Positions 24,791 through 34,741 are shown, counted from the stretch's first letter. The stretch: DNA of 64,000 bases from JBFMDN01 sp040753915 (GCA_040753915.1 JBFMDN010000001.1:62001-126000), one strand, 5' to 3'. The notes: a model not told the origin generated them from the letters alone. A program made the numbers and translations.

Positions 24791-26584
24791 CTAGGCTTTG
24801 TCGAGGCGTTGTTCCAGATTCTTCAACTCATCCCACAACTCCTGGGGAAGCCTATCACCGAATTGCTCGAAGTACTCACGAATGAGCGGGACTTCTGCTT
24901 TCCATCCGGGGAGGTCCACCTGCAGTAGCTCTTCGAGGACCTCCGGCGCGAGATCGAGTCCGGAAAGGTCCAGGGCGTCGGGAGAGGGCATTCTGCCGAT
25001 CGGCGTATCTACAACCTTTCCCAAACCGCCGGTCCTCTCGAAAATCCACTTCAGCACTCTCGAGTTGTCTCCGAACCCCGGCCAAAGGAACTTGCCCTGG
25101 GCATTCCTCCTGAACCAATTTACGTAGAATATCTTCGGGAGCTTGTCTGCTTCTGCACGAGAACCGATATTCAACCAATGCCTGAAGTAGTCCCCCATGT
25201 GGTAAGCGCAGAAGGGGAGCATGGCCATCGGATCCCTGCGTAGCTGCCCGACTGCCCCGTCTGCTGCAGCGGTTGTCTCGCTGCTTGCAGTGGCTCCCAG
25301 GAACGTCCCATGCTGCCAGTTGAAAGCCTCCACCACTAACGGTACAACCGAGCCACGGCGACCGCCGAAGAGGATAGCATCGATGGGAACTCCTCGGGGG
25401 TCCTCCCACTCAGGCGCAATGGACGGACACTGCCTCGCAGGTGTGGTGAATCGTGCATTGGGATGTGCGGCGAAACGACCGCACCCGGGATTCCACAGCC
25501 TGCGCAGCCAGTCGCTAAGCTCGTCGGGAGGTGTGTCCGTCATACCTTCCCACCAGACGTCGTTTGTCACAGTCATCGCACAATTGGTGAATATGGAGTT
25601 CATCCCAGCCGTGAGCAGGGCGTTGGGATTCGACTGCATGCTAGTTCCAGGAGCCACTCCGAAAAACCCCGATTCGGGATTGATGGCGTAAAGTCGACCA
25701 TCTTCTCCGAACCGCATCCACGCTATGTCGTCACCGATGGTTTCGACTTTCCATCCAGGTATGGTGGGGATCAGCATGGCCAGGTTGGTCTTTCCGCATG
25801 CAGAAGGGAATGCTCCCGTCAGGTAGCGGACCTCCCCTTCCGGGCTCGTGAGCTTGACGATGAGCATGTGTTCTGCGAGCCACCCCTCGTCGCGAGCTTG
25901 CACCGATGCGATTCGCAACGCGTGGCATTTCTTCCCCAGCAATGCGTTTCCGCCGTAACCGGAGCCAAACGACCAGATCTCTCTTGTCTCGGGGAAGTGA
26001 CAAATATACTTGTTGTCTGCGTTGCACGGCCAAGGCACGTCAGGCGAGCTTCCGTTCTTGAGGGGCGCCCCCACCGAATGGAGCCCTGCGACGAATTCGC
26101 CGTCTGACCCAAGCACGTCCAGGACATCTTTGCCCACTCTCGTCATGATATGCATGTTGGCCACCACATAGGGCGAGTCCGTCAATTCCACCCCTATTTT
26201 CGCTATTGGTGAACCGGTTGGTCCCATGCTGTACGGAATCACATACATGATCCTGCCTCTCATGGAGCCAGTAAACAGCTTGCTCAGCGTGGCTTTCATT
26301 TCAGCCGGATCTGCCCAGTTGTTGGTCGGTCCCGCGTCCTCCCTGTATTGGGAGCAGATAAACGTTCTGTCTTCCACTCGCGCCACGTCAGCCGGATCCG
26401 ATCTGACAAAAACGCTGTTCGGGCGTTGTGAAGGATTCATGGGAATAGCGGTTCCGCTCTGGATCATGATTCGGATCATGAGCTGATACTCTTCCTCGGA
26501 CCCATCACACCAGTGAACGGAGTCCGGTTGACACATGCGTGCCGCCTCTTCCACAAATGCTTTCAACTGACTGTTGTTCGTCAT
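24791..26584 (-). CDS. pckG: Phosphoenolpyruvate carboxykinase (GTP)
   Basis: 597 residues, normal for the GTP-dependent family. The kinase-type P-loop is GAFPSACGKTNLAM; SMGPTGSPIAKIGVELTDSPYVV and ESGFFGVAPGTS are also diagnostic. The enzyme interconverts oxaloacetate and PEP with GTP/GDP, linking C4 acids and gluconeogenesis in the cytoplasm. In acetate- or propionate-using anaerobes it commonly serves anabolism. It stands alone with its own promoter (26720-26748) and a 3' hairpin. Confidence 0.97.
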   Translation of the reverse strand: MTNNSQLKAFVEEAARMCQPDSVHWCDGSEEEYQLMIRIMIQSGTAIPMNPSQRPNSVFVRSDPADVARVEDRTFICSQYREDAGPTNNWADPAEMKATLSKLFTGSMRGRIMYVIPYSMGPTGSPIAKIGVELTDSPYVVANMHIMTRVGKDVLDVLGSDGEFVAGLHSVGAPLKNGSSPDVPWPCNADNKYICHFPETREIWSFGSGYGGNALLGKKCHALRIASVQARDEGWLAEHMLIVKLTSPEGEVRYLTGAFPSACGKTNLAMLIPTIPGWKVETIGDDIAWMRFGEDGRLYAINPESGFFGVAPGTSMQSNPNALLTAGMNSIFTNCAMTVTNDVWWEGMTDTPPDELSDWLRRLWNPGCGRFAAHPNARFTTPARQCPSIAPEWEDPRGVPIDAILFGGRRGSVVPLVVEAFNWQHGTFLGATASSETTAAADGAVGQLRRDPMAMLPFCAYHMGDYFRHWLNIGSRAEADKLPKIFYVNWFRRNAQGKFLWPGFGDNSRVLKWIFERTGGLGKVVDTPIGRMPSPDALDLSGLDLAPEVLEELLQVDLPGWKAEVPLIREYFEQFGDRLPQELWDELKNLEQRLDKA

Positions 26585-26719
26585 TCAACATTCTCCCGGG
26601 AACGATCCATTTTTTCCGTGAAGCAGACCATCGGCTGGGCGCTGGTCCGACGAGTACACTTCGGGCTTGTCGCGCTTTTGAGACTGACCTCGCCCGGAAA
26701 CCTTGCCGACAAACTTAGG

Positions 26720-26748
26720 ATTATAGCTCATCCGTGAACGCGCCGCAA
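26720..26748 (-). promoter_or_regulatory. Candidate pckG promoter
   Basis: On the minus strand, TTGCGG (26743-26748), a 17-bp spacer and a perfect TATAAT (26720-26725). The leader to the ATG would be about 128 bases. The remainder of the gap 26585-27033 shows no other clear feature. Confidence 0.5.
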
Positions 26749-27033
26749 AGAATCTGTTGCAGTTCTTGAAAACGCGCAGCAATTCCGGTTACGCGTTCAG
26801 TTGCCTTTCGAAGCAAAAACCGCTACCAATTATGTCTCAAGAAGTTGTGGCAATCGAACCCCGGATTGGCACAAACTCTCGATAGGGCGAACCAGAGGTG
26901 TGAGGACGCAACGCTGGATTTCGATGCACCTGTCATGACGGCCCTCGATGAAGTGGGATGCTATGAGCGTCGTTCTGCTTCCCAAACTGGAGCGCGTTTG
27001 AGCGCTAACACAGTCGGGCAGACCTATGTCATA

Positions 27034-27678
27034 TTGACACAGAGTGGCGAAGAATCCGGACGCCACCGCTTCTCCATCCTTTGGTTTGCTGGAACGGTTC
27101 GCCCACTCGTCGGCATCCTATGCTGCATTTTCATTTCCGGATGTACTTTCTGGCCCCTGGCCCGGAAAAGCGTGACGCAGGCAGAACGAGCGGGGGTTGA
27201 TCCCGTCTCTGTAGCAGGAAGGAAATCGGAGGGAGCGCCTAACGATCTGACAACTCAGAAGAAAACTTCAGGAGGGGACAAAACAGATACCAACCCCACG
27301 GAACCCCGATCCCAAGGGAAAGAGCAAGCTTCCTCGTCAGATGGCTCGTCTCAGTCGGAACCAGAGTTCAAGAAGCACGACCATGCCCAGTACGTTAAGA
27401 CCATAAAGAACAAGGCTATTGACGTGCTTAACAAACAACCAAACTCCACCCAAGCAATCTTCTGCACGGATCGAGTCACCGAGCGCCGCTCCCTAACCAT
27501 CTACTTCAAGAGACAGAAAAGCTATTCGTTTACCTACTATGAATGGGATGATGTTGACCAGGAGATGAAGGAGATCTTCAGCGCGGAGAAGGTACCGATA
27601 TCGCGCTGGAAAGAGCACCTGCAGTATGCGGACCAGGACAAGGAGTGCTCGATTCTCAAAGGAGAAGACCTCAGGTAG
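27034..27678 (+). CDS. Putative lipoprotein of unknown function
   Basis: A hydrophobic segment (VGILCCIFISGC) ends in a lipobox-like ISGC, so the protein is probably lipid-anchored. A Ser/Thr/Gly/Lys-rich linker follows, then a C-terminal domain of about 95 residues (KAIDVLNKQPNSTQAIFC..., SFTYYEWDDVDQEMKEIF) with no known family. The open frame extends further upstream, to 26845, with no ribosome site. The TTG at 27034 is chosen because it places the lipobox about 36 residues in. The start is uncertain. It lies between pckG and the Cys-rich gene, on the opposite strand to pckG. Confidence 0.5.
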   Translation: MTQSGEESGRHRFSILWFAGTVRPLVGILCCIFISGCTFWPLARKSVTQAERAGVDPVSVAGRKSEGAPNDLTTQKKTSGGDKTDTNPTEPRSQGKEQASSSDGSSQSEPEFKKHDHAQYVKTIKNKAIDVLNKQPNSTQAIFCTDRVTERRSLTIYFKRQKSYSFTYYEWDDVDQEMKEIFSAEKVPISRWKEHLQYADQDKECSILKGEDLR

Positions 27679-27766
27679 TTTCCCAACAAGCTCCACTTGT
27701 TGTTTCTCATCCGTCCACAAGAGCTTTCAATCTCAGGCAAAGATATGGTAATGAGGAAAGCAGCGA

Positions 27767-27790
27767 GAGAAAGCCTTACCGAGGCTTCTC
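27767..27790. terminator. Hairpin in the gap 27679-28012
   Basis: GAGAAAGCCT and AGGCTTCTC pair around the loop TACCG with one bulged A. No U-run follows. It lies about 90 bases after the lipoprotein stop. Nothing else was seen in this 334-base gap. Confidence 0.3.
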
Positions 27791-28012
27791 ACTTCTTGGG
27801 CCAATGGTCCCGTCCGACATATCCACGAGGGCCATGGCTGCAGTCATTCTGAGCGCTTTGTGCCCCTCACGGTGACCCGCTCATTCGAAGAGACACGCTG
27901 CGCAAACGAGAGAGCGGTTTTCTATCACCCATTTCCACCCCGGCTTCCCATGGGCATGCGCGCAGATGAGACGCGGTAATCAGGGCGATTCTTTCACCAT
28001 GGAGGTCAAAGA

Positions 28013-28543
28013 GTGTCAAGGACAGTGAGACGGCGACGTGGAAGGCCTGCGGCCAGAATTCGGGCATTGGTCTTGGGGATATTCATCATAGGATTCACGC
28101 TCGTGTTGACGGCTCCAGACCACACAGAACATGCTCGAGCCGCTCAATCAAAGGAAGAGTGCCGGAAATGCTGCGAAGGTAAGGGATATGACGAGTATTT
28201 TCTGGAGCAGTGCAAACTGAGATGCTTCCGTGATCCCGATCACTGTGTGGGCGGGAGGCAGGAGGCCAGGCCCGCTCGTCCCCCAGCAGAGGAAGAGGAA
28301 GCCGCGCCCCGAAAGCGCAGAGCGGAATTCCGGTGGCCCGACTCCGTCAACCTCGTGCCGGGAAGTGAATGGGAAACCGCGGCTCAAATCCTAGCCCTCA
28401 ATGGGATTACTCCTCAACACCCCAATGCCGCACAGGCACTCCAAGCAATGGAGGCAATCCTCACAGACTTCGTCAGGCGGAATCCCTCAGGAGGCCGATT
28501 GCCCACTGCACAGCTTGAACGGGTCATTAGACAGTACCGCTGA
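28013..28543 (+). CDS. Cys-rich secreted protein of unknown function
   Basis: 176 residues. A basic N-terminus and hydrophobic core (LVLGIFIIGFTLVLTA) form a signal sequence or anchor. A cysteine cluster follows (CRKCCEGKG, then EQCKLRCF and DHC), which fits a disulfide-bonded knot, then a Pro/Glu linker and a helical C-terminal domain (about 110-176). The GTG start has GGAGG 7 bases before it. It lies 110 bases upstream of the decahaem cytochrome on the same strand, so a joint periplasmic role is possible but unproven. Confidence 0.6.
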   Translation: MSRTVRRRRGRPAARIRALVLGIFIIGFTLVLTAPDHTEHARAAQSKEECRKCCEGKGYDEYFLEQCKLRCFRDPDHCVGGRQEARPARPPAEEEEAAPRKRRAEFRWPDSVNLVPGSEWETAAQILALNGITPQHPNAAQALQAMEAILTDFVRRNPSGGRLPTAQLERVIRQYR

Positions 28544-28653
28544 TCGTGCCGCCTTTGATATGGAAATGAGAGCGGTCTTTTCCCTGAGATAATCGGCCGT
28601 CGGGTAATACAGGGCACCCCCCTGCGATATACGCGTGCTACATACGCCTACAA

Positions 28654-30603
28654 ATGATTATTGGAAGAGTCAAAGAAAAATTGAAATCTGACATGATGCG
28701 TGTGGTAACCCTAATGGCCGGTATAACGTTGATGGTTGTTGTGGCGGAGTCATTTTCCGCCTCCCAAGAGATCGTTACTTCAGGTCATTCTCAAAGTCTT
28801 ATTCCTTCAAGCTCGACCGAAGGGCCTGCACCCGCCGCGCCCTGGTTCCCCGAGTGGTGGGAAGAGAAGCCACAATTGACAGGAATAATTCCGTGCAAGG
28901 AGCCGGGATCCTGTGTTTCCTGCCATGAAGCCCACGCCACCATGGATGCTTCCCACGCTTTCGCTTGCACTCGATGTCACCACGGAGATTCGGCGGCCGA
29001 CCAGTCCGAGCAGGCTCACAAAGGGCTCGTTCGAGACCCCGGGGACTTGAACGTGGTCGAAAGCACCTGCGGGAGCTGCCATCCCGAAGAAGTACGACGT
29101 GTCAAAGCTTCCCCAATGGCACTTTCCCAGCGAATGATAGCGCTTACCAGATTTGCTTTCGGGGCTCAAAGAGAACCCGTAACCATTCACGGGACGGTGG
29201 ACTCGAACGGGCTCACCCGAGTGCCGCACCCGTCGCGCTCGTCAAATTTGGGAGACGATCTCCTGCGAAGGTCTTGTCTCAGATGCCACCTCTATACCCA
29301 GGGCTCGAAACGGTGGGGGGAACATAGAGGCAAGGGTTGCTCTGCGTGTCACGTCCCCTACCCCAACAGTGGTGACGGAAAACCCATTGGCCATGCGATC
29401 GTTCGCTCATTGGGCGTCACAGCCTGTCTCAAGTGTCACAATGGGAATCATGTGGGCGCAGACTATGTAGGACTCTATGAAAGAGATTTTCATCGAGGAT
29501 TCCAGGCCCCATACGTGGATGGAGCGTTGCCTCCAAGGATCTACGGTGGAGAACAGCATAGACTGAGCTCAGATCTGCACTTTCAGGCAGGAATGAGTTG
29601 CGCGGACTGCCACACTCTGGACGAGATCCATGGCACGGGAACGTCCCGATCCTCCTCTGAACGGGAGGTGACGATCTCGTGCGAGAGCTGCCATGTCCGG
29701 GCAGATCATCCTGCAGTACTGAAAGCATCCGACGGAACGGCAATGCTGCTACGGGCTGGTGGACGAACCGTGCCATCCTGGAGGCCGGATTCATTACCCC
29801 ACAAGGTGAGCGCTCATAGACAGAGGTTGAAATGCTCTGCTTGCCACGCTGCCTGGTCGTTCCAGGACTACGGATTTCACCTTATGCTGGAAGAACGTGC
29901 CGATTACTGGAAGTGGGCTCCCACCGCGCAACAGAACGATCCTCAGGTCCAGGGGCTCCTCATGCGATACGTTGGCACATTCGTAAATTTCGTTCCTCCT
30001 GCCAGCGGCACTGTGGCTCCAGTGCCTGAAGATCAATGGGAGCTGCCGGTGACGCAAGATTGGCTGACTGGTGAGAAAAGGCTCGGTGCATGGTATCGGG
30101 GATACACAGCGCGGAGATGGGAGAAGCCCCCTCTGGGGCTTGATGGGCGAGGCAGAGTCTCCATTATGCGTCCCATGCATCAGTACGTGGTCTCCCACGT
30201 GGACAAGGAAGGTAAGCTCCTGCTGGACCGGGTTGTCCCCACGACCGGCGGAGGATTCCCCGCTCTGTTGTTCAATCCTTATTCTCCCCACACGATAGGA
30301 AAGAAGGGGCGAGCCTGTCATGATTGCCATGGGAATCCCAAGGTCCTGGGCCTAGGTAATCTTCTGCGCGGTTTCGAGAAGCCAACCTCCACTGCTGTAT
30401 GGTCCCAAGAGACTCAGATACCGGGGCATCGGTTCCGCTGGGACGCCCTTGTGGATGAAAAAGGGGCTGTGGTCCAACGGAGCAGCCATCCGGGCGCACG
30501 ACCCTTGGATCAGGAAACAATCAGACGTCTGCTCAACCCGTCAGATACACATCGGGCAGCATGGTCCCTGTACCTGAAGCGGGACCTTCTTCGGAGCTAT
30601 TGA
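28654..30603 (+). CDS. Decahaem c-type cytochrome, periplasmic
   Basis: 649 residues with a signal sequence (VVTLMAGITLMVVVA) and ten CxxCH haem sites: CVSCH, CTRCH, CGSCH, CLRCH, CSACH, CLKCH, CADCH, CESCH, CSACH and CHDCH. Nine lie in the first 400 residues and the last in the C-terminal third, which otherwise lacks haem motifs (about 400-560). It is expected to carry electrons in the periplasm or to an outer acceptor. No quinone-interacting or reductase partner is adjacent, so its donor and acceptor are unknown. Starts at 28654 and 28693 are both possible; neither has a ribosome site. Confidence 0.85.
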   Translation: MIIGRVKEKLKSDMMRVVTLMAGITLMVVVAESFSASQEIVTSGHSQSLIPSSSTEGPAPAAPWFPEWWEEKPQLTGIIPCKEPGSCVSCHEAHATMDASHAFACTRCHHGDSAADQSEQAHKGLVRDPGDLNVVESTCGSCHPEEVRRVKASPMALSQRMIALTRFAFGAQREPVTIHGTVDSNGLTRVPHPSRSSNLGDDLLRRSCLRCHLYTQGSKRWGEHRGKGCSACHVPYPNSGDGKPIGHAIVRSLGVTACLKCHNGNHVGADYVGLYERDFHRGFQAPYVDGALPPRIYGGEQHRLSSDLHFQAGMSCADCHTLDEIHGTGTSRSSSEREVTISCESCHVRADHPAVLKASDGTAMLLRAGGRTVPSWRPDSLPHKVSAHRQRLKCSACHAAWSFQDYGFHLMLEERADYWKWAPTAQQNDPQVQGLLMRYVGTFVNFVPPASGTVAPVPEDQWELPVTQDWLTGEKRLGAWYRGYTARRWEKPPLGLDGRGRVSIMRPMHQYVVSHVDKEGKLLLDRVVPTTGGGFPALLFNPYSPHTIGKKGRACHDCHGNPKVLGLGNLLRGFEKPTSTAVWSQETQIPGHRFRWDALVDEKGAVVQRSSHPGARPLDQETIRRLLNPSDTHRAAWSLYLKRDLLRSY

Positions 30604-30687
30604 CAGGCGCTTTCGCAGGGTCTACCTTCAAATACTTGCAGGCATGCGGCCAAAGAGACCGTCTCGAGGTATCAGGGAGACGCGTGA

Positions 30688-30975
30688 ATGAAAATCACTC
30701 CGGAACAAGTCGATTATGTGGCTCTGCTCGGCCGTCTGAGACTGGAGCCTGAGGAAAAGGAAAAATACCTGGGGCAACTGGACGATATTTTGAAGTACAT
30801 GGAAATGTTGTCGGAGGTGGACACCGAGGGAGTAGAGCCCATGGCAGGCCCGGTTGAGCTCTACACGCCTCTCAGAGAAGACGTGGTCCAACCCTCCCTT
30901 CCACCTGAAGATGCCCTGGCAAATGCGCCGGCGAGATCCGGAACCTCATTTAAAGTGCCTAAGATCATCGAATAG
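30688..30975 (+). CDS. gatC: Asp-tRNA(Asn)/Glu-tRNA(Gln) amidotransferase subunit C
   Basis: 95 residues matching GatC (VDYVALLGRLRLEPEEKEKY, then DILKYMEMLSEVD). GatC holds GatA and GatB together in the enzyme that converts misacylated Glu-tRNA(Gln) and/or Asp-tRNA(Asn) to the correct amide form. First gene of gatCAB. The start has a GGGAG site about 9 bases upstream. Confidence 0.93.
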   Translation: MKITPEQVDYVALLGRLRLEPEEKEKYLGQLDDILKYMEMLSEVDTEGVEPMAGPVELYTPLREDVVQPSLPPEDALANAPARSGTSFKVPKIIE

Positions 30976-31047
30976 AACGAGATAGGCTAAGGACTCTCCC
31001 GGAAAGGTGTTGCGGGCTTAACCCTATAGAAAAAAAAGGACGAAGCA

Positions 31048-32508
31048 GTGCCAGATCTCTACGAAATGTCAGCTTCCCAATTGGCGGAGATCCTCAGAGA
31101 CAAGAAGGCGTCCGCTGTAGAAGTCACCCGATCGGTACTGGCCAGAATAGAATCGGTGGAAGAGAAGGTCCGAGCCTACATTACGGTGACCCCGGACCTT
31201 GCTTTGGAAATGGCCGCAGATGCGGACCGGATGTTGGCTGCAGGAGAAGCACAACCTTTGACGGGCATTCCTATCGCAGTCAAGGACAACATGTGCGTGC
31301 GAGGCTTCAAGACAACGTGCGGCTCCCGCATCCTTCACAACTATGTCCCCCCTTACGACGCGACGGTGGTGCAGCGCATCAAAAACCAGGGTATGGTAAT
31401 CGTCGGAAAAGCCAACATGGATGAGTTCGCGATGGGGTCTTCTACCGAGACTTCGTGGTGGGGGCCGACACACAATCCCTGGGATTTCAACATGATTGCC
31501 GGTGGATCCAGCGGTGGGTCCGTCGCAGCCGTGGCAGCGTCCGAAGCTGTGGTAGCTCTTGGCTCGGACACCGGGGGCTCCATACGGTTGCCTGCTGCCT
31601 TCTGCGGTGTTACCGGCATCAAGCCGACCTACGGGGCGGTCTCCAGATATGGCCTCGTGGCATACGCATCAAGCCTGGATCAGATAGGACCCATCGCACG
31701 GGATGCAACTGATATTGCGCTCATGCTGAACCTCCTGTGCGGCCACGACCCTCTCGACTCCACTTCCGTACCTCGCGAGTATCCCGACTTCACCACGTTC
31801 ATGAACAAGTCGATTCGGGGCATGACTCTCGGTATGCCGCGGGAGTTTTTCGGGAAGCTCGAAAATCATGATGTTGTCAGAGTGATGGAAGAAGCCCGCA
31901 AGGTTTTGGAAGATCTCGGAGTTACCTTTGTGGACCTTTCCCTCCCCCATCTCGATTATGGAATAGCCGCGTACTATATCATAGCCCCCAGTGAGGCATC
32001 GTCTAACCTGGCCCGATATGATGGAGTGAAATACGGCCACAGGGCAGAGAAATACGACGGTATGATCGATATGTACTGTCGGACCCGGGCGGAAGGCTTC
32101 GGCCCGGAGGTCAAAAGGCGGATCATGTTAGGCACTTACGCCCTATCTTCTGGATATTACGATGCCTATTACCTCAAGGCGGCAAAAGTCCGCACGCTCA
32201 TCACCGAGGATTTCAAGAGAGCCTTCAGTCGATGTGACGCCATTTTCTGCCCTACAGGGCCTACCCCCGCTTTCGCTATCGGAGAGAAGATCGATGACCC
32301 TATTCAAATGTATCTGACGGACGTATTCACCATTCCCGTCAACATGGCGGGCTTGCCGGGAATGTCACTGCCCGGCGGCTTCTCCGACCAGGGATTGCCC
32401 GTAGGATTCCAACTCATTGCCCCCCATTTCGAGGAAGGGCGTTTGGTGCAGTTGGCTTCGGAATTCCAAAACCATACGGATTACCATCTCAAGAGACCCC
32501 CGCTGTAG
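31048..32508 (+). CDS. gatA: Asp-tRNA(Asn)/Glu-tRNA(Gln) amidotransferase subunit A
   Basis: 486 residues of the amidase-signature family. The Ser-cisSer-Lys triad is in AVKDNMC (Lys about 79), GGSSGGSVAAVA and GSDTGGSIRLPAAFCG. GatA releases ammonia from glutamine or asparagine and channels it to GatB. A GTG start has AGGA about 8 bases before it. Between gatC and gatB in the same transcript. Confidence 0.97.
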   Translation: MPDLYEMSASQLAEILRDKKASAVEVTRSVLARIESVEEKVRAYITVTPDLALEMAADADRMLAAGEAQPLTGIPIAVKDNMCVRGFKTTCGSRILHNYVPPYDATVVQRIKNQGMVIVGKANMDEFAMGSSTETSWWGPTHNPWDFNMIAGGSSGGSVAAVAASEAVVALGSDTGGSIRLPAAFCGVTGIKPTYGAVSRYGLVAYASSLDQIGPIARDATDIALMLNLLCGHDPLDSTSVPREYPDFTTFMNKSIRGMTLGMPREFFGKLENHDVVRVMEEARKVLEDLGVTFVDLSLPHLDYGIAAYYIIAPSEASSNLARYDGVKYGHRAEKYDGMIDMYCRTRAEGFGPEVKRRIMLGTYALSSGYYDAYYLKAAKVRTLITEDFKRAFSRCDAIFCPTGPTPAFAIGEKIDDPIQMYLTDVFTIPVNMAGLPGMSLPGGFSDQGLPVGFQLIAPHFEEGRLVQLASEFQNHTDYHLKRPPL

Positions 32509-32517
32509 GAAAAAGTC

Positions 32518-33966
32518 ATGGAATACGAACCTGTAATAGGACTTGAAATTCACGCGCAGTTGCTTACCGAATCAAAGGCGTTTTGCGGATGCTCCACGCG
32601 CTTCGGAGCCGAGCCCAACATGAACACCTGTCCTGTCTGCCAGGGAATGCCGGGAGTCCTCCCTGTACTGAATCGGAAGGCGCTGGAATACACGGTGAAG
32701 ATGGCTCTCGCGTGCCACTGCACCATCAATGAGCTCAGCAGGTTCGCTCGTAAGAATTACTACTATCCGGACTTGCCCAAGAATTATCAGATTTCTCAGT
32801 ATGAATTGCCGGTCGCAGAACACGGATGGATCGAGATCGACACGGCAGACGGAAGGAAGCGGATCGGAATCACTCGCATTCATATGGAAGAAGACGCGGG
32901 CAAGCTCATTCATGATGATACAAAGCCCGTCTCGTATGTTGATCTTAACAGGACCGGCGTCCCTCTCATCGAGATAGTATCGGAACCCGACATACGGTCT
33001 CCTGAGGAGGCAGCAGCATACCTGAGATCGCTCAGAGCCATACTCGTGTACCTTGAAATCTGTGACGGAAACATGGAAGAAGGGAGTTTTCGGTGCGATG
33101 CCAATGTCTCTGTGCGGCCAGCGGGCACGCAGGAGTTGGGCGTGAAGACAGAGTTGAAGAACATGAACTCCTTCCGCTATGTCCAGAGGGCGCTCCAGTA
33201 CGAGATTGACAGGCAGATCGAGGTCTTGAATGGCGGCGGGAGAATTGTGCAAGAAACGCGACTGTTCGATCCTTCCACAGGAATGACCGCATCCATGCGT
33301 TCAAAGGAAATGGCCCATGATTATCGCTACTTCCCCGACCCAGACCTTCTTCCGCTGCGGGTAGATCCTCAACTGGTCGAGCGAATGCGTGCTACACTGC
33401 CGGAGTTGCCCGACCAAAAGAAGGATCGCTTCATTCGAGAGCTCGGCATTCCTCCCTATGATGCAGGAGTCCTCACTGCGTCCCGAGAATTGTCGCTGTA
33501 CTTTGAAGAAACGGTCAGGCTGTGTCCGAATCCCAAGGCGGTGAGCAACTGGATCATGACGGAATTGATGAGACAGATTAAGGGGGAAGATGCAGGGCTC
33601 TCCTCGTGCCTCGTAACCCCGAGCCAGCTCGCTGAGCTTCTTTGCTTGGTGGAAGACGGGACTGTCTCAGGCAAGATCGCCAAAACGGTATTCGACGAGA
33701 TGTGTGAGTCCGGGAAAGATGCCCCGTCCATTATCAAAGAGAGGGGGCTGGTCCAAGTATCGGACAGGGACGCTCTCTTGGCGGTGATCAAGGACATTTT
33801 AGAGCAGAACCCTCGTGAAGTGTCTAAGTACCTCGAGGGAAAGACGAAGCTCCTCGGATTCTTTGTGGGACAGGTCATGAAGGCCACGAAAGGGAAGGCT
33901 AATCCTAGTCTCGTCAATGAGATTCTCCAAGCGGAGCTGGCAGCGTGGCGGCCGAGAAGCGGTTAA
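32518..33966 (+). CDS. gatB: Asp-tRNA(Asn)/Glu-tRNA(Gln) amidotransferase subunit B
   Basis: 482 residues: catalytic cradle with EPVIGLEIHAQL, the zinc-type cysteines of CGCSTRFG and CPVCQGMPG, and FARKNYYYPDLPKNYQISQ, then helical and YqeY-like tail domains. It phosphorylates the misacylated tRNA and transfers the ammonia delivered by GatA. Nine bases separate it from gatA. Confidence 0.97.
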   Translation: MEYEPVIGLEIHAQLLTESKAFCGCSTRFGAEPNMNTCPVCQGMPGVLPVLNRKALEYTVKMALACHCTINELSRFARKNYYYPDLPKNYQISQYELPVAEHGWIEIDTADGRKRIGITRIHMEEDAGKLIHDDTKPVSYVDLNRTGVPLIEIVSEPDIRSPEEAAAYLRSLRAILVYLEICDGNMEEGSFRCDANVSVRPAGTQELGVKTELKNMNSFRYVQRALQYEIDRQIEVLNGGGRIVQETRLFDPSTGMTASMRSKEMAHDYRYFPDPDLLPLRVDPQLVERMRATLPELPDQKKDRFIRELGIPPYDAGVLTASRELSLYFEETVRLCPNPKAVSNWIMTELMRQIKGEDAGLSSCLVTPSQLAELLCLVEDGTVSGKIAKTVFDEMCESGKDAPSIIKERGLVQVSDRDALLAVIKDILEQNPREVSKYLEGKTKLLGFFVGQVMKATKGKANPSLVNEILQAELAAWRPRSG

Positions 33967-34741
33967 GAAAAAGGGGGGACGGATTCGGACACCACCGCTC
34001 TCTGGTATAAGCTGTCTCCCGAGTGGATGCACGGCCTCTCCGTTTCGAATGCAGGCCCTGCCCAGCAACTTCCTGCTGGGCTACTCAGTGGCAGATTCGA
34101 CGCCGTACCCTTGCGGGTTTTCCCATTCGATGCTGTGCATTGAGTAGCGCGGGAGAAGCTGACCGGGGCAGAGATTCCATTCGTCCGCAACGTCAGAATC
34201 GTCGCTCCCGCCGCCGTTCTCGGCGTGTGCCCCCAGCGGAGCCCTCCAGGTTCGAGTACCGGCCATGACCTTTCAGAAAGCAGGGAGAAAGGGGGGACCA
34301 GGCTCCTCTTTCCTCTTCGAGGGGAAGGGAGATTTTGCATGGGGGAAACGTGCAAGAGCTTCGGAGAGGGACTTGTTGTTGCGGTCCCTGTTGGGCACGC
34401 CAGGGCTCTCGGTGAAGCACACCGTTGGGTGTGTCGTTTTCCCGCCTGGGGTTTGGCAGGAGGTTTGACGGCATAGGGGTGTAGATCTGTAAGCGCGGTA
34501 ACAGAAGAACTACAGGTGTTAGCTAAACTAATACGACGGAGGAGTTCATCGGATTAATCGGGAAAGTCTCGCCGCTTACGGACCCGATGGCACGGTGCGA
34601 GCGCCGCTGGTACCGTAGGCGAGTTGAGCCGCACCTTGCCTTTTGACGTCATCACGGGTACAAAAGACTTGAATTTCGGAGTCATGAAGCTCATAATCAG
34701 ATGTTGCGGCATTATGACGGAAAGGTTCCTCATAGTTGGAC
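33967..34741. other. Long non-coding gap with overlapping inverted repeats
   Basis: About 770 bases with no convincing gene on either strand. It holds a perfect hairpin GCCCAGCA...TGCTGGGC (34060-34081) whose right arm shares two bases with a second, larger inverted repeat, GCTACTCA (34080-34087) with TGAGTAGC (34141-34148), extended by further imperfect pairing. The two stems cannot form fully at the same time. G-rich tracts (33973-33978, 34289-34294) look like remnants. No promoter was identified with confidence for the next gene. Confidence 0.4.

Noticed and set aside
26676..26840. TTGAGAC near 26681 and TGTCTCA near 26833, resembling the ends of the repeat.
   Set aside because: They face outwards rather than inwards and the interior does not match the repeat.
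26836..26890. A stretch whose minus strand reads GGGGTTCGATTG, like a tRNA T-loop.
   Set aside because: The flanking bases do not form a T-stem or acceptor stem, so it is not a tRNA.
33973..33985. GGGGGGACGGATT shared with 59178-59190.
   Set aside because: A 13-base match is expected by chance many times over in 64 kb, and the flanks do not align.
34225..34476. Open frames of about 80-90 codons on both strands in the gap after gatB.
   Set aside because: No ribosome sites, no domain pattern, and sequence typical of random GC-rich frames.
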